DNA of 64,000 nt, from the NCBI GenBank assembly GCA_900318535.1, contig ONKU01000001.1, positions 124,001-188,000 of the forward strand, in the 5' to 3' direction. Both the position numbers and the translations under genes were made by a program. This document shows positions 1 through 7,738 of this stretch, piece after piece. A model generated the notes under the pieces. That model was not told the origin of the DNA. It made no database searches and worked only from the letters and a program-made list of their open reading frames with translations. Each line of letters opens with the position of its first letter. Position 1 is the stretch's first letter. This DNA comes from an uncultured Prevotellaceae bacterium. Its GTDB lineage: Bacteria; Bacteroidota; Bacteroidia; Bacteroidales; Muribaculaceae.

Positions 1-2060
1 AAGCCTCTGGTCAATCGCAGCATGATGCTCGTGTTCAGGTTGCTCCACTTCAGCGAGTCGGCCGCCAGATTGCAGGATTGGCTCAAAGTCAAATTCTCAA
101 TGAGGGAGATTTTCTTGAAACCGGTGCTGTCGTTCTCGCTCTTGACTTTAGCTTCCAGGTTGTTGGCGATGTTGAATGTTAAGGTTCCCGACTTGCCGTT
201 AGGTGCGCTGCCGTAGAGCCCATGCTGGAAATAGCTGTAGCGGTTGTTGTGGTGAACGCCCCTGCTGTCCACATAGTCCAGGTTGCCGTAATAGCCCCAG
301 AACGGAGCGCCAAAGTCAGGCGTTGCCGAGAACGAGATGGTGGGCGTCATCACATGGCGCACCATCTGCAGCTTTTCGCTGAGTTTACCCAGGAACTTCA
401 GGGGCTTGAAGAAACCATAGACCTTGGTACTGAACGAGACGCCGAAATTGAAGTCAAAAATGTTATAGAACCCGTAGGTCGTGTCCCTGACCACCGCACT
501 GGCATTAGGATCCCATTGCTGCCGTATCTTGCTGGTATACATGCGGTCGTTCACGGTCAGATTGGGCGTGATGTTGAAGTACTTCAACACATTGAACGTG
601 GCCTGAACAGGCACGGTGTGGCTCATGCCGTTGCGCCAGTCCTTGACCAGACTCTTGTGCAGAAATTCGTCCTGCTTGGCGGTCAACGAGTTCTGGAACC
701 GGCCATTGTAGCTCACCTTGATCTTCTCATACCAGCGCTCGTCGCCCACGGCGCGCTTGCGCTTGAACGGTGCCGTCTGGGTCATGTTGACAGTCAGGTT
801 GGGGAACGAGACAGTAATCGTCGAGTCGGATGTGCGCTGCGACACGTTGGCATTCGTCGAGAAGGTCCACTTGCTGTTGGGAATCTTGTAGGTCAGGTTC
901 ACCGTGCTGCTCTTGGTATTCTCGGTAAATGCACTGGTGTAGTAGGTGTTGAGGCTGTTGCGTGCATAGCCTGTTGTGGCAAAGTTCACGCTGGCCGAGA
1001 AAGTCAGGTAAGGATTAGCCTTCTGGTTCTGGCTATGGCTCCACACTACCTGGAAGTTGCGCATTTTGTTGTAATCGGGATCGCCTTTCTCGCCTGTCAC
1101 GGTCGTGAGGTAGTTGACGCTGAACGAGCCTGAGAACTTGTAGCGTTTGGAGTAGGATGACTGGGCCGACAGTCCCCAGGAGCCGCGTGTGTAGATCTCG
1201 CCAGTGAGCGCCAGGTCGGCGTGCTGTCCCAGTGCCAGGTAATAGCCACCGTTGCGCAGGTAGAAACCGCGGTTGTAGTCTTCACCGAAGGTTGGCACCA
1301 AAATACCGCTCTGGTACTTCTCACTGAAGGGGAAGTAGCCAAACGGCACCGCAATGGGCAGCGGCAGGTCTTCCAGTACCATGTAGGCAGGTCCCGTGAC
1401 CACGTTTTTCTTGGGTTTGACCTTGGCCTTGGTGAGCTGGAAATAGAAGTGCGGATGTTCGTGGTCGTCACAGGTGGTGTAACGGCCGTCCTTGATGTAA
1501 TAGTAGTCGTCCTCGGTCTTCTTGGTGATGCCGCCGGTGAGGTAGCCCTCACCCTGCTCGGTGACGATATCGGTGATGTAGCCGCGCTTCGTCTTGAAGT
1601 TGTACTTCATCTCCCTGGACTGGTACTCGCCGCTATTATCCTTAAAGACAGGTGTGCCGGTGAGTTCACCCACACTGTCAGGGACGCCGATGGCCTGCAC
1701 CTGGCTGCTGTCCATATCCATGCTGATCTGCGATGCCGACATGTCGATGTCGCCATACACGATCTTGCTGCCGCCGTACATCACCGCATGGTTGCGGCCA
1801 AACAGGATGATACTGTCCTTGGCATTGAATTCGACGACATGGTCAAGGTCGACCTTCTCGCGCACAAAACGCACTGTGTCACGGGCCTGAGGCTCACTGG
1901 AACTTACCGGAGCCGTATCGCCTTCGGCCTTGACAATAGAGTCAATCGCCTGGGTCAAGTCAAGGGTATTTCCCCTCACCTGGCCATGCGACAAAGTTGC
2001 TGGCAGCAGAAGAACTGCCAGCAGCGCCCACAGGATGATATGATGACTTCGTATCGTCAC
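1..2060 (-). CDS. lptD: LptD-like outer-membrane LPS assembly protein (3' end outside window)
   Basis: The first 686 codons are visible; the gene runs off the left edge. Reading the minus strand from 2060 gives a GTG start, a signal peptide (core IILWALLAVLLLPA, cut near SHG) and then a periplasmic OstA/LptA-like region, where the protein speaks of a stored segment KDSIILFGRNHAVMYGGSKI followed by MKYNFKTKRGYITDIVTEQG. Next comes KDGRYTTCDDHEHPHFYFQL and a long stretch rich in aromatic, alternating residues that fits an outer-membrane beta-barrel. This matches from memory the Bacteroidetes LptD family, which inserts lipopolysaccharide into the outer leaflet. The GTG start is fixed by an in-frame TAA directly upstream (2061-2063). 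A good promoter lies at 2081-2110. The family call is firm; the symbol is by homology. Confidence 0.88.
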   Translation of the reverse strand, partial: MTIRSHHIILWALLAVLLLPATLSHGQVRGNTLDLTQAIDSIVKAEGDTAPVSSSEPQARDTVRFVREKVDLDHVVEFNAKDSIILFGRNHAVMYGGSKIVYGDIDMSASQISMDMDSSQVQAIGVPDSVGELTGTPVFKDNSGEYQSREMKYNFKTKRGYITDIVTEQGEGYLTGGITKKTEDDYYYIKDGRYTTCDDHEHPHFYFQLTKAKVKPKKNVVTGPAYMVLEDLPLPIAVPFGYFPFSEKYQSGILVPTFGEDYNRGFYLRNGGYYLALGQHADLALTGEIYTRGSWGLSAQSSYSKRYKFSGSFSVNYLTTVTGEKGDPDYNKMRNFQVVWSHSQNQKANPYLTFSASVNFATTGYARNSLNTYYTSAFTENTKSSTVNLTYKIPNSKWTFSTNANVSQRTSDSTITVSFPNLTVNMTQTAPFKRKRAVGDERWYEKIKVSYNGRFQNSLTAKQDEFLHKSLVKDWRNGMSHTVPVQATFNVLKYFNITPNLTVNDRMYTSKIRQQWDPNASAVVRDTTYGFYNIFDFNFGVSFSTKVYGFFKPLKFLGKLSEKLQMVRHVMTPTISFSATPDFGAPFWGYYGNLDYVDSRGVHHNNRYSYFQHGLYGSAPNGKSGTLTFNIANNLEAKVKSENDSTGFKKISLIENLTLSQSCNLAADSLKWSNLNTSIMLRLTRG

Positions 2061-2080
2061 TTAATATGCCTATTAAACGG

Positions 2081-2110
2081 CAAAGATAGTGCAAATTGGT
2101 AGCACGACAA
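2081..2110 (-). promoter_or_regulatory. Bacteroidetes-type promoter of lptD
   Basis: On the minus strand TTG (2110-2108) is followed after 19 bases by TATCTTTG (2088-2081), matching the -33/-7 consensus of the Bacteroidetes main sigma factor (TTTG, about 19-21 bases, TAnnTTTG). Transcription would start near 2075, about 15 bases before the GTG start codon. Confidence 0.7.
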
Positions 2111-2171
2111 GCGAGATTTAATTTTTTATCTTTTTTTAGCAACAAGTGGCTAATAACTGATTTGTTTTTGC

Positions 2172-2179
2172 TATATTTG
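2172..2179 (+). promoter_or_regulatory. -7 promoter element upstream of hydG
   Basis: TATATTTG fits the TAnnTTTG -7 consensus, 35 bases before the hydG start. I see no good -33 TTG at the usual spacing, so the promoter may be weak or helped by a regulator. Confidence 0.45.
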
Positions 2180-2214
2180 CAGATTGTAACAACTAATAAC
2201 TACACTATAGTATC

Positions 2215-3630
2215 ATGTATAATGTCAAGTCTAATCACGCCGATGAGTTCATCGACGATAGCGAGATACTAGACACCCTAGCATACGCTGAAAAGAACAA
2301 GAGTAATCGTGCTCTGATTGAGGAGATTATCGATAAAGCCGCACTGTACAAGGGTCTTACCCACCGCGAGGCTGCCGTGCTGCTCGACTGCGACCAGCCC
2401 GACCTGATTGAACGCTACGAGCAGCTGGCCAAGGACGTGAAACGTCGTTTCTACGGCAACCGCATCGTGATGTTTGCCCCGCTGTATCTGTCCAACTACT
2501 GCATCAACGGTTGCGTCTATTGCCCCTACCATGCCAAGAACAAGACCATTCCGCGCAAGAAACTCTCGCAGGACGAAATCCGTGCCGAGGTAGAGGCGCT
2601 GGTCAAGATGGGTCACAAGCGCATTGCCCTCGAGGCTGGCGAGCACCCCGTTATGAACCCCCTCGAATACATCCTGGAGTCGATCCACACCATCTATAAC
2701 ACCAAGGTGGGCAACGGCGAAATCCGTCGCCTGAACGTGAACATCGCCGCTACCGAGGTCGAGGCCTACGAGAAACTGAAGGCCGCCGGCATCGGTACCT
2801 ATATCCTGTTCCAGGAGACCTATAACCGCAAGAACTACGAGGCCCTGCATCCCACGGGCCCCAAGAGCAACTACAGCTACCACACTGAGGCCATGGACCG
2901 TGCCCAGATGGGCGGTTGTGACGATGTGGGCATCGGCGTGCTGTACGGCCTGACCACCTACCGTTATGACTTCGTGGGTCTGCTGATGCATGCTGAGCAC
3001 CTGGAGGCCAAGTTCGGCGTAGGTCCGCACACCATCAGCGTGCCGCGCATCTGCCCCGCCGAGGACATTTCCCTCGACGAGTTCCCCGACGTACTGCCCG
3101 ACGACATCTTCTGCCGCATCATCGCCGTCATCCGTCTGGCCGTGCCCTATACTGGCATGATCATCTCCACCCGCGAGAGCCAGAGTGTGCGCGCTAAGGT
3201 GCTTGACCTGGGTGTGTCACAGATCAGCGGCGGCAGCCGCACCAGCGTGGGCGGTTACACCACTGTAGAGCGCCACGACGAGACGGCCCAGTTCGACGTG
3301 AGCGACACACGCACTCTCGACGAGGTCATCAACTGGCTGCTGTCCATCGGCTATCTGCCCAGCTTCTGCACCGCCTGCTACCGTTCGGGCCGCACGGGCG
3401 ACCGCTTCATGGCCCTGTGCAAAGCCGGCAAGATTGGCGACATCTGCACGCCCAATGCCCTGATGACGCTCAAGGAGTACCTCATGGACTTTGCCAGTGA
3501 AGACACCGTGGCCAAGGGCAATGCTCTGATTGAGCGGGAATTGGCCAAGATGACCAATGAGCGCGTGCGCGACATCGCCGCCCAGCACATCAAGGACATC
3601 GCTGGCGGCCAACGCGACTTCTACTTCTAA
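2215..3630 (+). CDS. hydG: [FeFe] hydrogenase H-cluster radical SAM maturase HydG
   Basis: At 471 residues the length is normal for HydG, the radical SAM tyrosine lyase that makes the CO and cyanide ligands of the H-cluster. The radical SAM motif is CINGCVYC (near residue 98), preceded by MFAPLYLSNY. The biotin-synthase-like barrel continues through LEAGEHP, NVNIAATEVEAYEKLKAAGI and FQETYNRKNYEALHPTGPKS. The C-terminal auxiliary cluster region is present with CTACYRSGRTGDRFM (near 390-405), the part that sets HydG apart from ThiH. hydF follows on the same strand after 89 bases that hold a 16-bp inverted repeat. Its targets, two [FeFe] hydrogenases, lie at 7739-12274 on the other strand. Confidence 0.96.
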   Translation: MYNVKSNHADEFIDDSEILDTLAYAEKNKSNRALIEEIIDKAALYKGLTHREAAVLLDCDQPDLIERYEQLAKDVKRRFYGNRIVMFAPLYLSNYCINGCVYCPYHAKNKTIPRKKLSQDEIRAEVEALVKMGHKRIALEAGEHPVMNPLEYILESIHTIYNTKVGNGEIRRLNVNIAATEVEAYEKLKAAGIGTYILFQETYNRKNYEALHPTGPKSNYSYHTEAMDRAQMGGCDDVGIGVLYGLTTYRYDFVGLLMHAEHLEAKFGVGPHTISVPRICPAEDISLDEFPDVLPDDIFCRIIAVIRLAVPYTGMIISTRESQSVRAKVLDLGVSQISGGSRTSVGGYTTVERHDETAQFDVSDTRTLDEVINWLLSIGYLPSFCTACYRSGRTGDRFMALCKAGKIGDICTPNALMTLKEYLMDFASEDTVAKGNALIERELAKMTNERVRDIAAQHIKDIAGGQRDFYF

Positions 3631-3650
3631 AAATTTCAAAAACAAGAAAC

Positions 3651-3700
3651 ACAAGAAATACAACAATTAATCTCCTTATTGTATTTGTTGTATTTCTTGT
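3651..3700. repeat. AT-rich 16-bp perfect inverted repeat between hydG and hydF
   Basis: ACAAGAAATACAACAA (3651-3666) is repeated as its exact reverse complement at 3685-3700, with an 18-base loop. T-rich sequence follows the right arm, so it could act as a weak terminator or an mRNA processing/stability hairpin between the two maturase genes. Confidence 0.6.
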
Positions 3701-3719
3701 TTTCATTAATATATTTGTT

Positions 3720-4925
3720 GTGAATATTTTTAATAGGGCTCCACAGAGTGAGAGGGTGCACATTGCGCTATTCGGACGGCGCAATGTGGGCAAGTCGTCG
3801 CTTATCAATGCCCTCACGGGCCAGCAGATTGCCATCGTGAGCGACGTGGCCGGCACCACGACCGACCCGGTGTGCAAGTCGATGGAAATCCTGCCGCTGG
3901 GACCGTGTGTGCTCATTGATACAGCGGGTTTTGACGACACGGGCAAGGTGGGCGACCTGCGCACCGAACGTACCCGCGAAGTCATCAAGCAGGCCGACAT
4001 CGCCATCGTTGTGACCGACGGCGCCACGCTCGACGACGAGGCGGCATGGGCCGGGCTACTCAAGCAGGCCAACGTCCCCTACGTTGCCGCGCTGAACAAG
4101 GTGGACCTGATGACTGAAATTCCCTCTACCCTACTCGCCGACATTGCCAAACGGCTGGGCTGCGACGCCATCCCCGTCAGCGCCATGAACGGAACGGGTC
4201 TCGATCTGCTGCGTAAAACCCTGGCCGGCTTGATGCCCGAAAGCGGCAATCAGTCACTCACGGGCAATCTGGCTCAAACGGGCGACACGGTGCTGCTGGT
4301 CATGCCGCAGGACCCGCAGGCCCCCAAGGGACGCCTCATCCTGCCGCAGGTACAGACCCTGCGCGACCTAATGGACAAAAGGTGTATCGCCATCTGCTGC
4401 ACGACCGAGGATATCGACCGCACTTTGGCAGCCCTCAAGGAACCGCCCCGACTCATCATCACCGACTCACAGGTATTTGACATCGTGGCGCAGAAAAAAC
4501 CAGCCGAAAGCCTGCTCACGTCCTTCTCGGTGCTGATGGCGGCCCATAAGGGTGACATCCATTATTTCGTCGAGAGCGCTCCCGCCATCGACCGCCTGAC
4601 GGAGCAATCGCGCGTGCTCATCGCCGAGGCCTGCACCCATGCCCCGCTGGCCGAGGACATCGGGCGCGAAAAAATTCCCCGCATGCTGCGACAGCGCGTG
4701 GGACAAGGACTGAAAATCGATATCGTTGCGGGCAAGGATTTCCCCAAGGATTTGACGGGCTATGACCTGGTCATCCACTGTGGCGGCTGCATGTTCAACC
4801 GCCGTTTCATGCTCCAGCGCGCGGAGCAATGCCGTGCCCAGGGCGTGCCGATGACCAACTACGGCATCACCATCGCCCACGTCAAGGGGATTTTGGGCAA
4901 AGTTACACTACCTCAGCCCATCTAA
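3720..4925 (+). CDS. hydF: [FeFe] hydrogenase H-cluster maturation GTPase HydF
   Basis: HydF is the scaffold GTPase that carries the [2Fe] subcluster precursor to apo-HydA. The 401-residue protein starts at GTG 3720. It has a Walker A motif GRRNVGKSS (near residue 20), switch elements GTTTDPV and DTAGFDD, and the NKVD base-recognition motif (near 124), all TrmE/Era-like. The central dimerisation domain and the C-terminal iron-sulfur domain follow, ending in HCGGCMFNRR and NYGITIAHVKGIL, conserved in HydF. It sits just after hydG. No third maturase gene (hydE) is next to it or elsewhere in the window. Confidence 0.95.
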   Translation: MNIFNRAPQSERVHIALFGRRNVGKSSLINALTGQQIAIVSDVAGTTTDPVCKSMEILPLGPCVLIDTAGFDDTGKVGDLRTERTREVIKQADIAIVVTDGATLDDEAAWAGLLKQANVPYVAALNKVDLMTEIPSTLLADIAKRLGCDAIPVSAMNGTGLDLLRKTLAGLMPESGNQSLTGNLAQTGDTVLLVMPQDPQAPKGRLILPQVQTLRDLMDKRCIAICCTTEDIDRTLAALKEPPRLIITDSQVFDIVAQKKPAESLLTSFSVLMAAHKGDIHYFVESAPAIDRLTEQSRVLIAEACTHAPLAEDIGREKIPRMLRQRVGQGLKIDIVAGKDFPKDLTGYDLVIHCGGCMFNRRFMLQRAEQCRAQGVPMTNYGITIAHVKGILGKVTLPQPI

Positions 4926-4985
4926 AGATCTTAAATAGAGGGTGGTTAAGTGAAAATTTGCCTCTTTCTTAGAATATCCATAAAC

Positions 4986-5912
4986 CTACTTGTTCATGAG
5001 GATTTCAAACAACTGACGGTGTTTTTTTCCAATAACCTCAAGAATAAGACCTGCAAAGAAGAAAAGGACGCTTACAATAATTAAGAATCCGCTGACTATG
5101 AGTGTAGGAAACCTTGGTACCAGTCCTGTCTGTATGTAGTCATAGAGCACCGGAATGACCATCACAAGCCCTACACCAAAGAAGAATAGGGCAAAAAACA
5201 AGAAGAACGTAAAGGGCCTGTAATCACGGAATAAACGAGTTATAGTCAAAAGGACCTTGAATCCATCTTTGTATGTATTCAGCTTTGACACACTACCATC
5301 AGGCCTGTCTCGATATTGCACTGGAATCTCTGCAAGTAAGAAATTCTTATCAAGAGCGTGTATAGTCATTTCCGTCTCTATTTCAAAGCCTTTGGAAAGA
5401 ACCGGGAAATGCTTGACAAAAGATTTGCTGAAAGCTCTGTATCCCGTCATGATATCCTTTACATCACTTTTGAAAATCGAATTAATGAGTTTCCTTACCA
5501 AGACATTACCAAAGTTATGGAATGGTCGCTTATTCTCTTGAAAATACGTACCAGAGAGACGGTCACCTATAACCATATCACAACCATCATTCAATACTTT
5601 ATCGCACATTTTGCGGGCAAACTCAGCAGGATATGTATCATCCCCATCTATCATGATGTAGCAGTCGGCATCAATCTCTCTGAACATGGAACGAATAACA
5701 TTTCCTTTACCTTGACGGTATTCATAGCGCACCTCAGCACCAGCCTCTCTGGCTATGACATCCGTTCCATCGGTTGAATTGTTGTCATAGACATAAATTG
5801 TAGCTTCAGGCAAAGCCTCTTTATAGTCAGCAACTACTTTAGCAATTGTTTTGCTCTCATTGTAACAAGGTATCAATACCGCAATTCTTTTGTCTTTTTT
5901 TTCCATATGCAT
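4986..5912 (-). CDS. GT2-family polyprenyl-phosphate-type glycosyltransferase
   Basis: Of 308 residues, the first 210 or so are a GT-A glycosyltransferase: AVLIPCYNESKTIAKVV at the N-terminus, YDNNSTDGTD, and the metal-binding IDGDDTYP. The last 80 contain two hydrophobic helices (about 222-245 and 260-285), as in DPM1/GtrB-like enzymes that load a sugar onto a lipid carrier. The start is MHMEKK (5912) or MEKK (5906); both overlap the end of the upstream membrane-protein gene by about 50 bases, so the two are likely translationally coupled. Base composition is clearly more AT-rich than the hydrogenase genes on either side, which suggests transfer. Substrate unknown. Confidence 0.85.
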   Translation of the reverse strand: MHMEKKDKRIAVLIPCYNESKTIAKVVADYKEALPEATIYVYDNNSTDGTDVIAREAGAEVRYEYRQGKGNVIRSMFREIDADCYIMIDGDDTYPAEFARKMCDKVLNDGCDMVIGDRLSGTYFQENKRPFHNFGNVLVRKLINSIFKSDVKDIMTGYRAFSKSFVKHFPVLSKGFEIETEMTIHALDKNFLLAEIPVQYRDRPDGSVSKLNTYKDGFKVLLTITRLFRDYRPFTFFLFFALFFFGVGLVMVIPVLYDYIQTGLVPRFPTLIVSGFLIIVSVLFFFAGLILEVIGKKHRQLFEILMNK

Positions 5913-7686
5913 GTGTTGAATAGAACATAATTAATGCCGCATTCACAACGAGCGGAAAGGAATATCTATATGTTGATACCGGGCTTATAAAAAATAAGCC
6001 CAAGGTTAAAAACATCGTGGCGAAAATTACCAATCCCGTGAGATCGCGACGATAGATGAATACTACAAAAAAGAATAAATATAGCCACGTATAGTAAGCC
6101 TTCGAGAAGATAAATTCCAACAATGGAGCACTTGACAGTCTGTTCATAATACGATTGGTTAAAGAACTAAAAGAAGCTCTACAATAAAAATCATATTCAG
6201 GAAGGAGATAAGGGCAAAGCTTCCAATCATCGATATAAAAAACACCTTCTGTATTGTAAAAGAAACCATTCACAAGGTTAATACTAGCCAAGACACATGT
6301 ACCTGGTAGTCTAAGAAAAGTAGTTAACCAAGATTTCATATAAGCAGATAATGCTTCTTTCTCCTCAATACTTGAATAATTGTTTTTTTCAGACCACTTA
6401 ATAACTGGCCTAAAACGATATCGTGACTTAACAGGGTCGGTCACAGTATCTTTATAAATTCGGTTGAGGGTATCGGGATCAATATTAACAATTGCCGTAA
6501 AAGCATGTTTCTCCTCAACAGTGAGTTTTTCAGGATGAGTGATCATACAAAGAGCCGATTGCTGTAAAAATACTCCAATCATTTCATGCTTACTAGCTTG
6601 TGCGACACCTATAGAAGGATAAAGTATCCGGACAACAAAGAAATATACAACAATACCTGGCAGATATGCGTATGTTATTCTCTTTGCCAAAGAACGGTAA
6701 AACAAAACAAGCAATAAATATTGAACCAATACAAAATATATCCCTTGATGACGCGAAAAACAAATCAAGATCACTGCTATTCCATGCATCAAAAGTAATC
6801 TTTTTTTTGGCATCTCCCCTTTTCTACTTCGCCACAACAAATCGGCCAATGTAACAACGAAAAATAGTGAAGAATAAGCAAATATTCCATCCTTAGTATC
6901 ATATATGTTAAGCAGTGAAAAGAATGGAAAAACTGCAAACAATAATACAAGCCATTTCTGTAAACACGAACCTGCACCTACCCTACCACAAAATCTGATT
7001 ACATAGACAAAAAGTGCAGACACAAGTAATATAAAGAGAAATGACATCAATGCTAATCCTATGGATGGATCACCAAGACATTTTCCTAAGTCAAAGAATA
7101 CTTTCTGCAGACAGGCTACAAGGAAAGGATGATGGTCATATAGCACTCTTCCATTTCCAAAACTGCTCAACGACACTGCAGCATCATAATCAAACAAACA
7201 AGGATAAAACACCACCAAATAAGGGATGCGACAGATGACAAAAAAAACGAACAGTTTGATATTGCTTATGCCTAACTTTTTCTCTCCTTCACTCGATTTA
7301 TTGTCAAGATGCCAAATCACATTGGAGAATGCACATAATATTATCTTATAAAACACATAGCTATAAATTGCCATTTTCAGAACAGCAATAGCTAAAAGAG
7401 CATTAGACCCAAAACACAAATCAAGAGAATGGGTGATATTTATACTGTAGCCTAAAGTACAGCAAGCAGCAAAAAAGAATGCCAGAATAATCGATAACCA
7501 CCTCATCAACCGATCAGAATCTTTAGTCCATTTATTCATCAATGTAAATACAATAGGTATTAGCAATGAATAAACACAAAACTTAATGTCGAAATATCCT
7601 GTCAAAGACCTAAAAAGAAGCCATACAACAAGAAAAAGAAAACCCGTAATAAGACCAGTATAACTAACTTTAATATGATTAATCAT
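5857..7686 (-). CDS. Multi-pass membrane protein, DUF6020/GT-C-like
   Basis: This 609-residue protein has about ten or more hydrophobic helices. A conserved-looking loop after an early helix reads YPCLFDYDAAVSL, followed by YDHHPFL; an aromatic-Pro...acidic-Asp loop of this kind occurs in DUF6020 and other GT-C-like membrane glycosyltransferases (family resemblance from memory). A likely role is using the lipid-linked sugar made by the downstream GT2 enzyme for a surface glycan or lipid. The gene is AT-rich and begins 52 bases after the stop of the second hydrogenase gene, with no convincing promoter of its own, so read-through is possible. Function is inferred only. Confidence 0.7.
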   Translation of the reverse strand: MINHIKVSYTGLITGFLFLVVWLLFRSLTGYFDIKFCVYSLLIPIVFTLMNKWTKDSDRLMRWLSIILAFFFAACCTLGYSINITHSLDLCFGSNALLAIAVLKMAIYSYVFYKIILCAFSNVIWHLDNKSSEGEKKLGISNIKLFVFFVICRIPYLVVFYPCLFDYDAAVSLSSFGNGRVLYDHHPFLVACLQKVFFDLGKCLGDPSIGLALMSFLFILLVSALFVYVIRFCGRVGAGSCLQKWLVLLFAVFPFFSLLNIYDTKDGIFAYSSLFFVVTLADLLWRSRKGEMPKKRLLLMHGIAVILICFSRHQGIYFVLVQYLLLVLFYRSLAKRITYAYLPGIVVYFFVVRILYPSIGVAQASKHEMIGVFLQQSALCMITHPEKLTVEEKHAFTAIVNIDPDTLNRIYKDTVTDPVKSRYRFRPVIKWSEKNNYSSIEEKEALSAYMKSWLTTFLRLPGTCVLASINLVNGFFYNTEGVFYIDDWKLCPYLLPEYDFYCRASFSSLTNRIMNRLSSAPLLEFIFSKAYYTWLYLFFFVVFIYRRDLTGLVIFATMFLTLGLFFISPVSTYRYSFPLVVNAALIMFYSTHAYGKKRQKNCGIDTLLQ

Positions 7687-7738
7687 AGTCCTCGTTAACT
7701 ATATTATTACCACCAACTTAATTCTTTATTCTGTTGCC

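Noticed and set aside
222-2102. Two long plus-strand frames at 222-1133 and 1221-2102
   Set aside because: Antisense to lptD, which has a clear signal peptide and family sequence.
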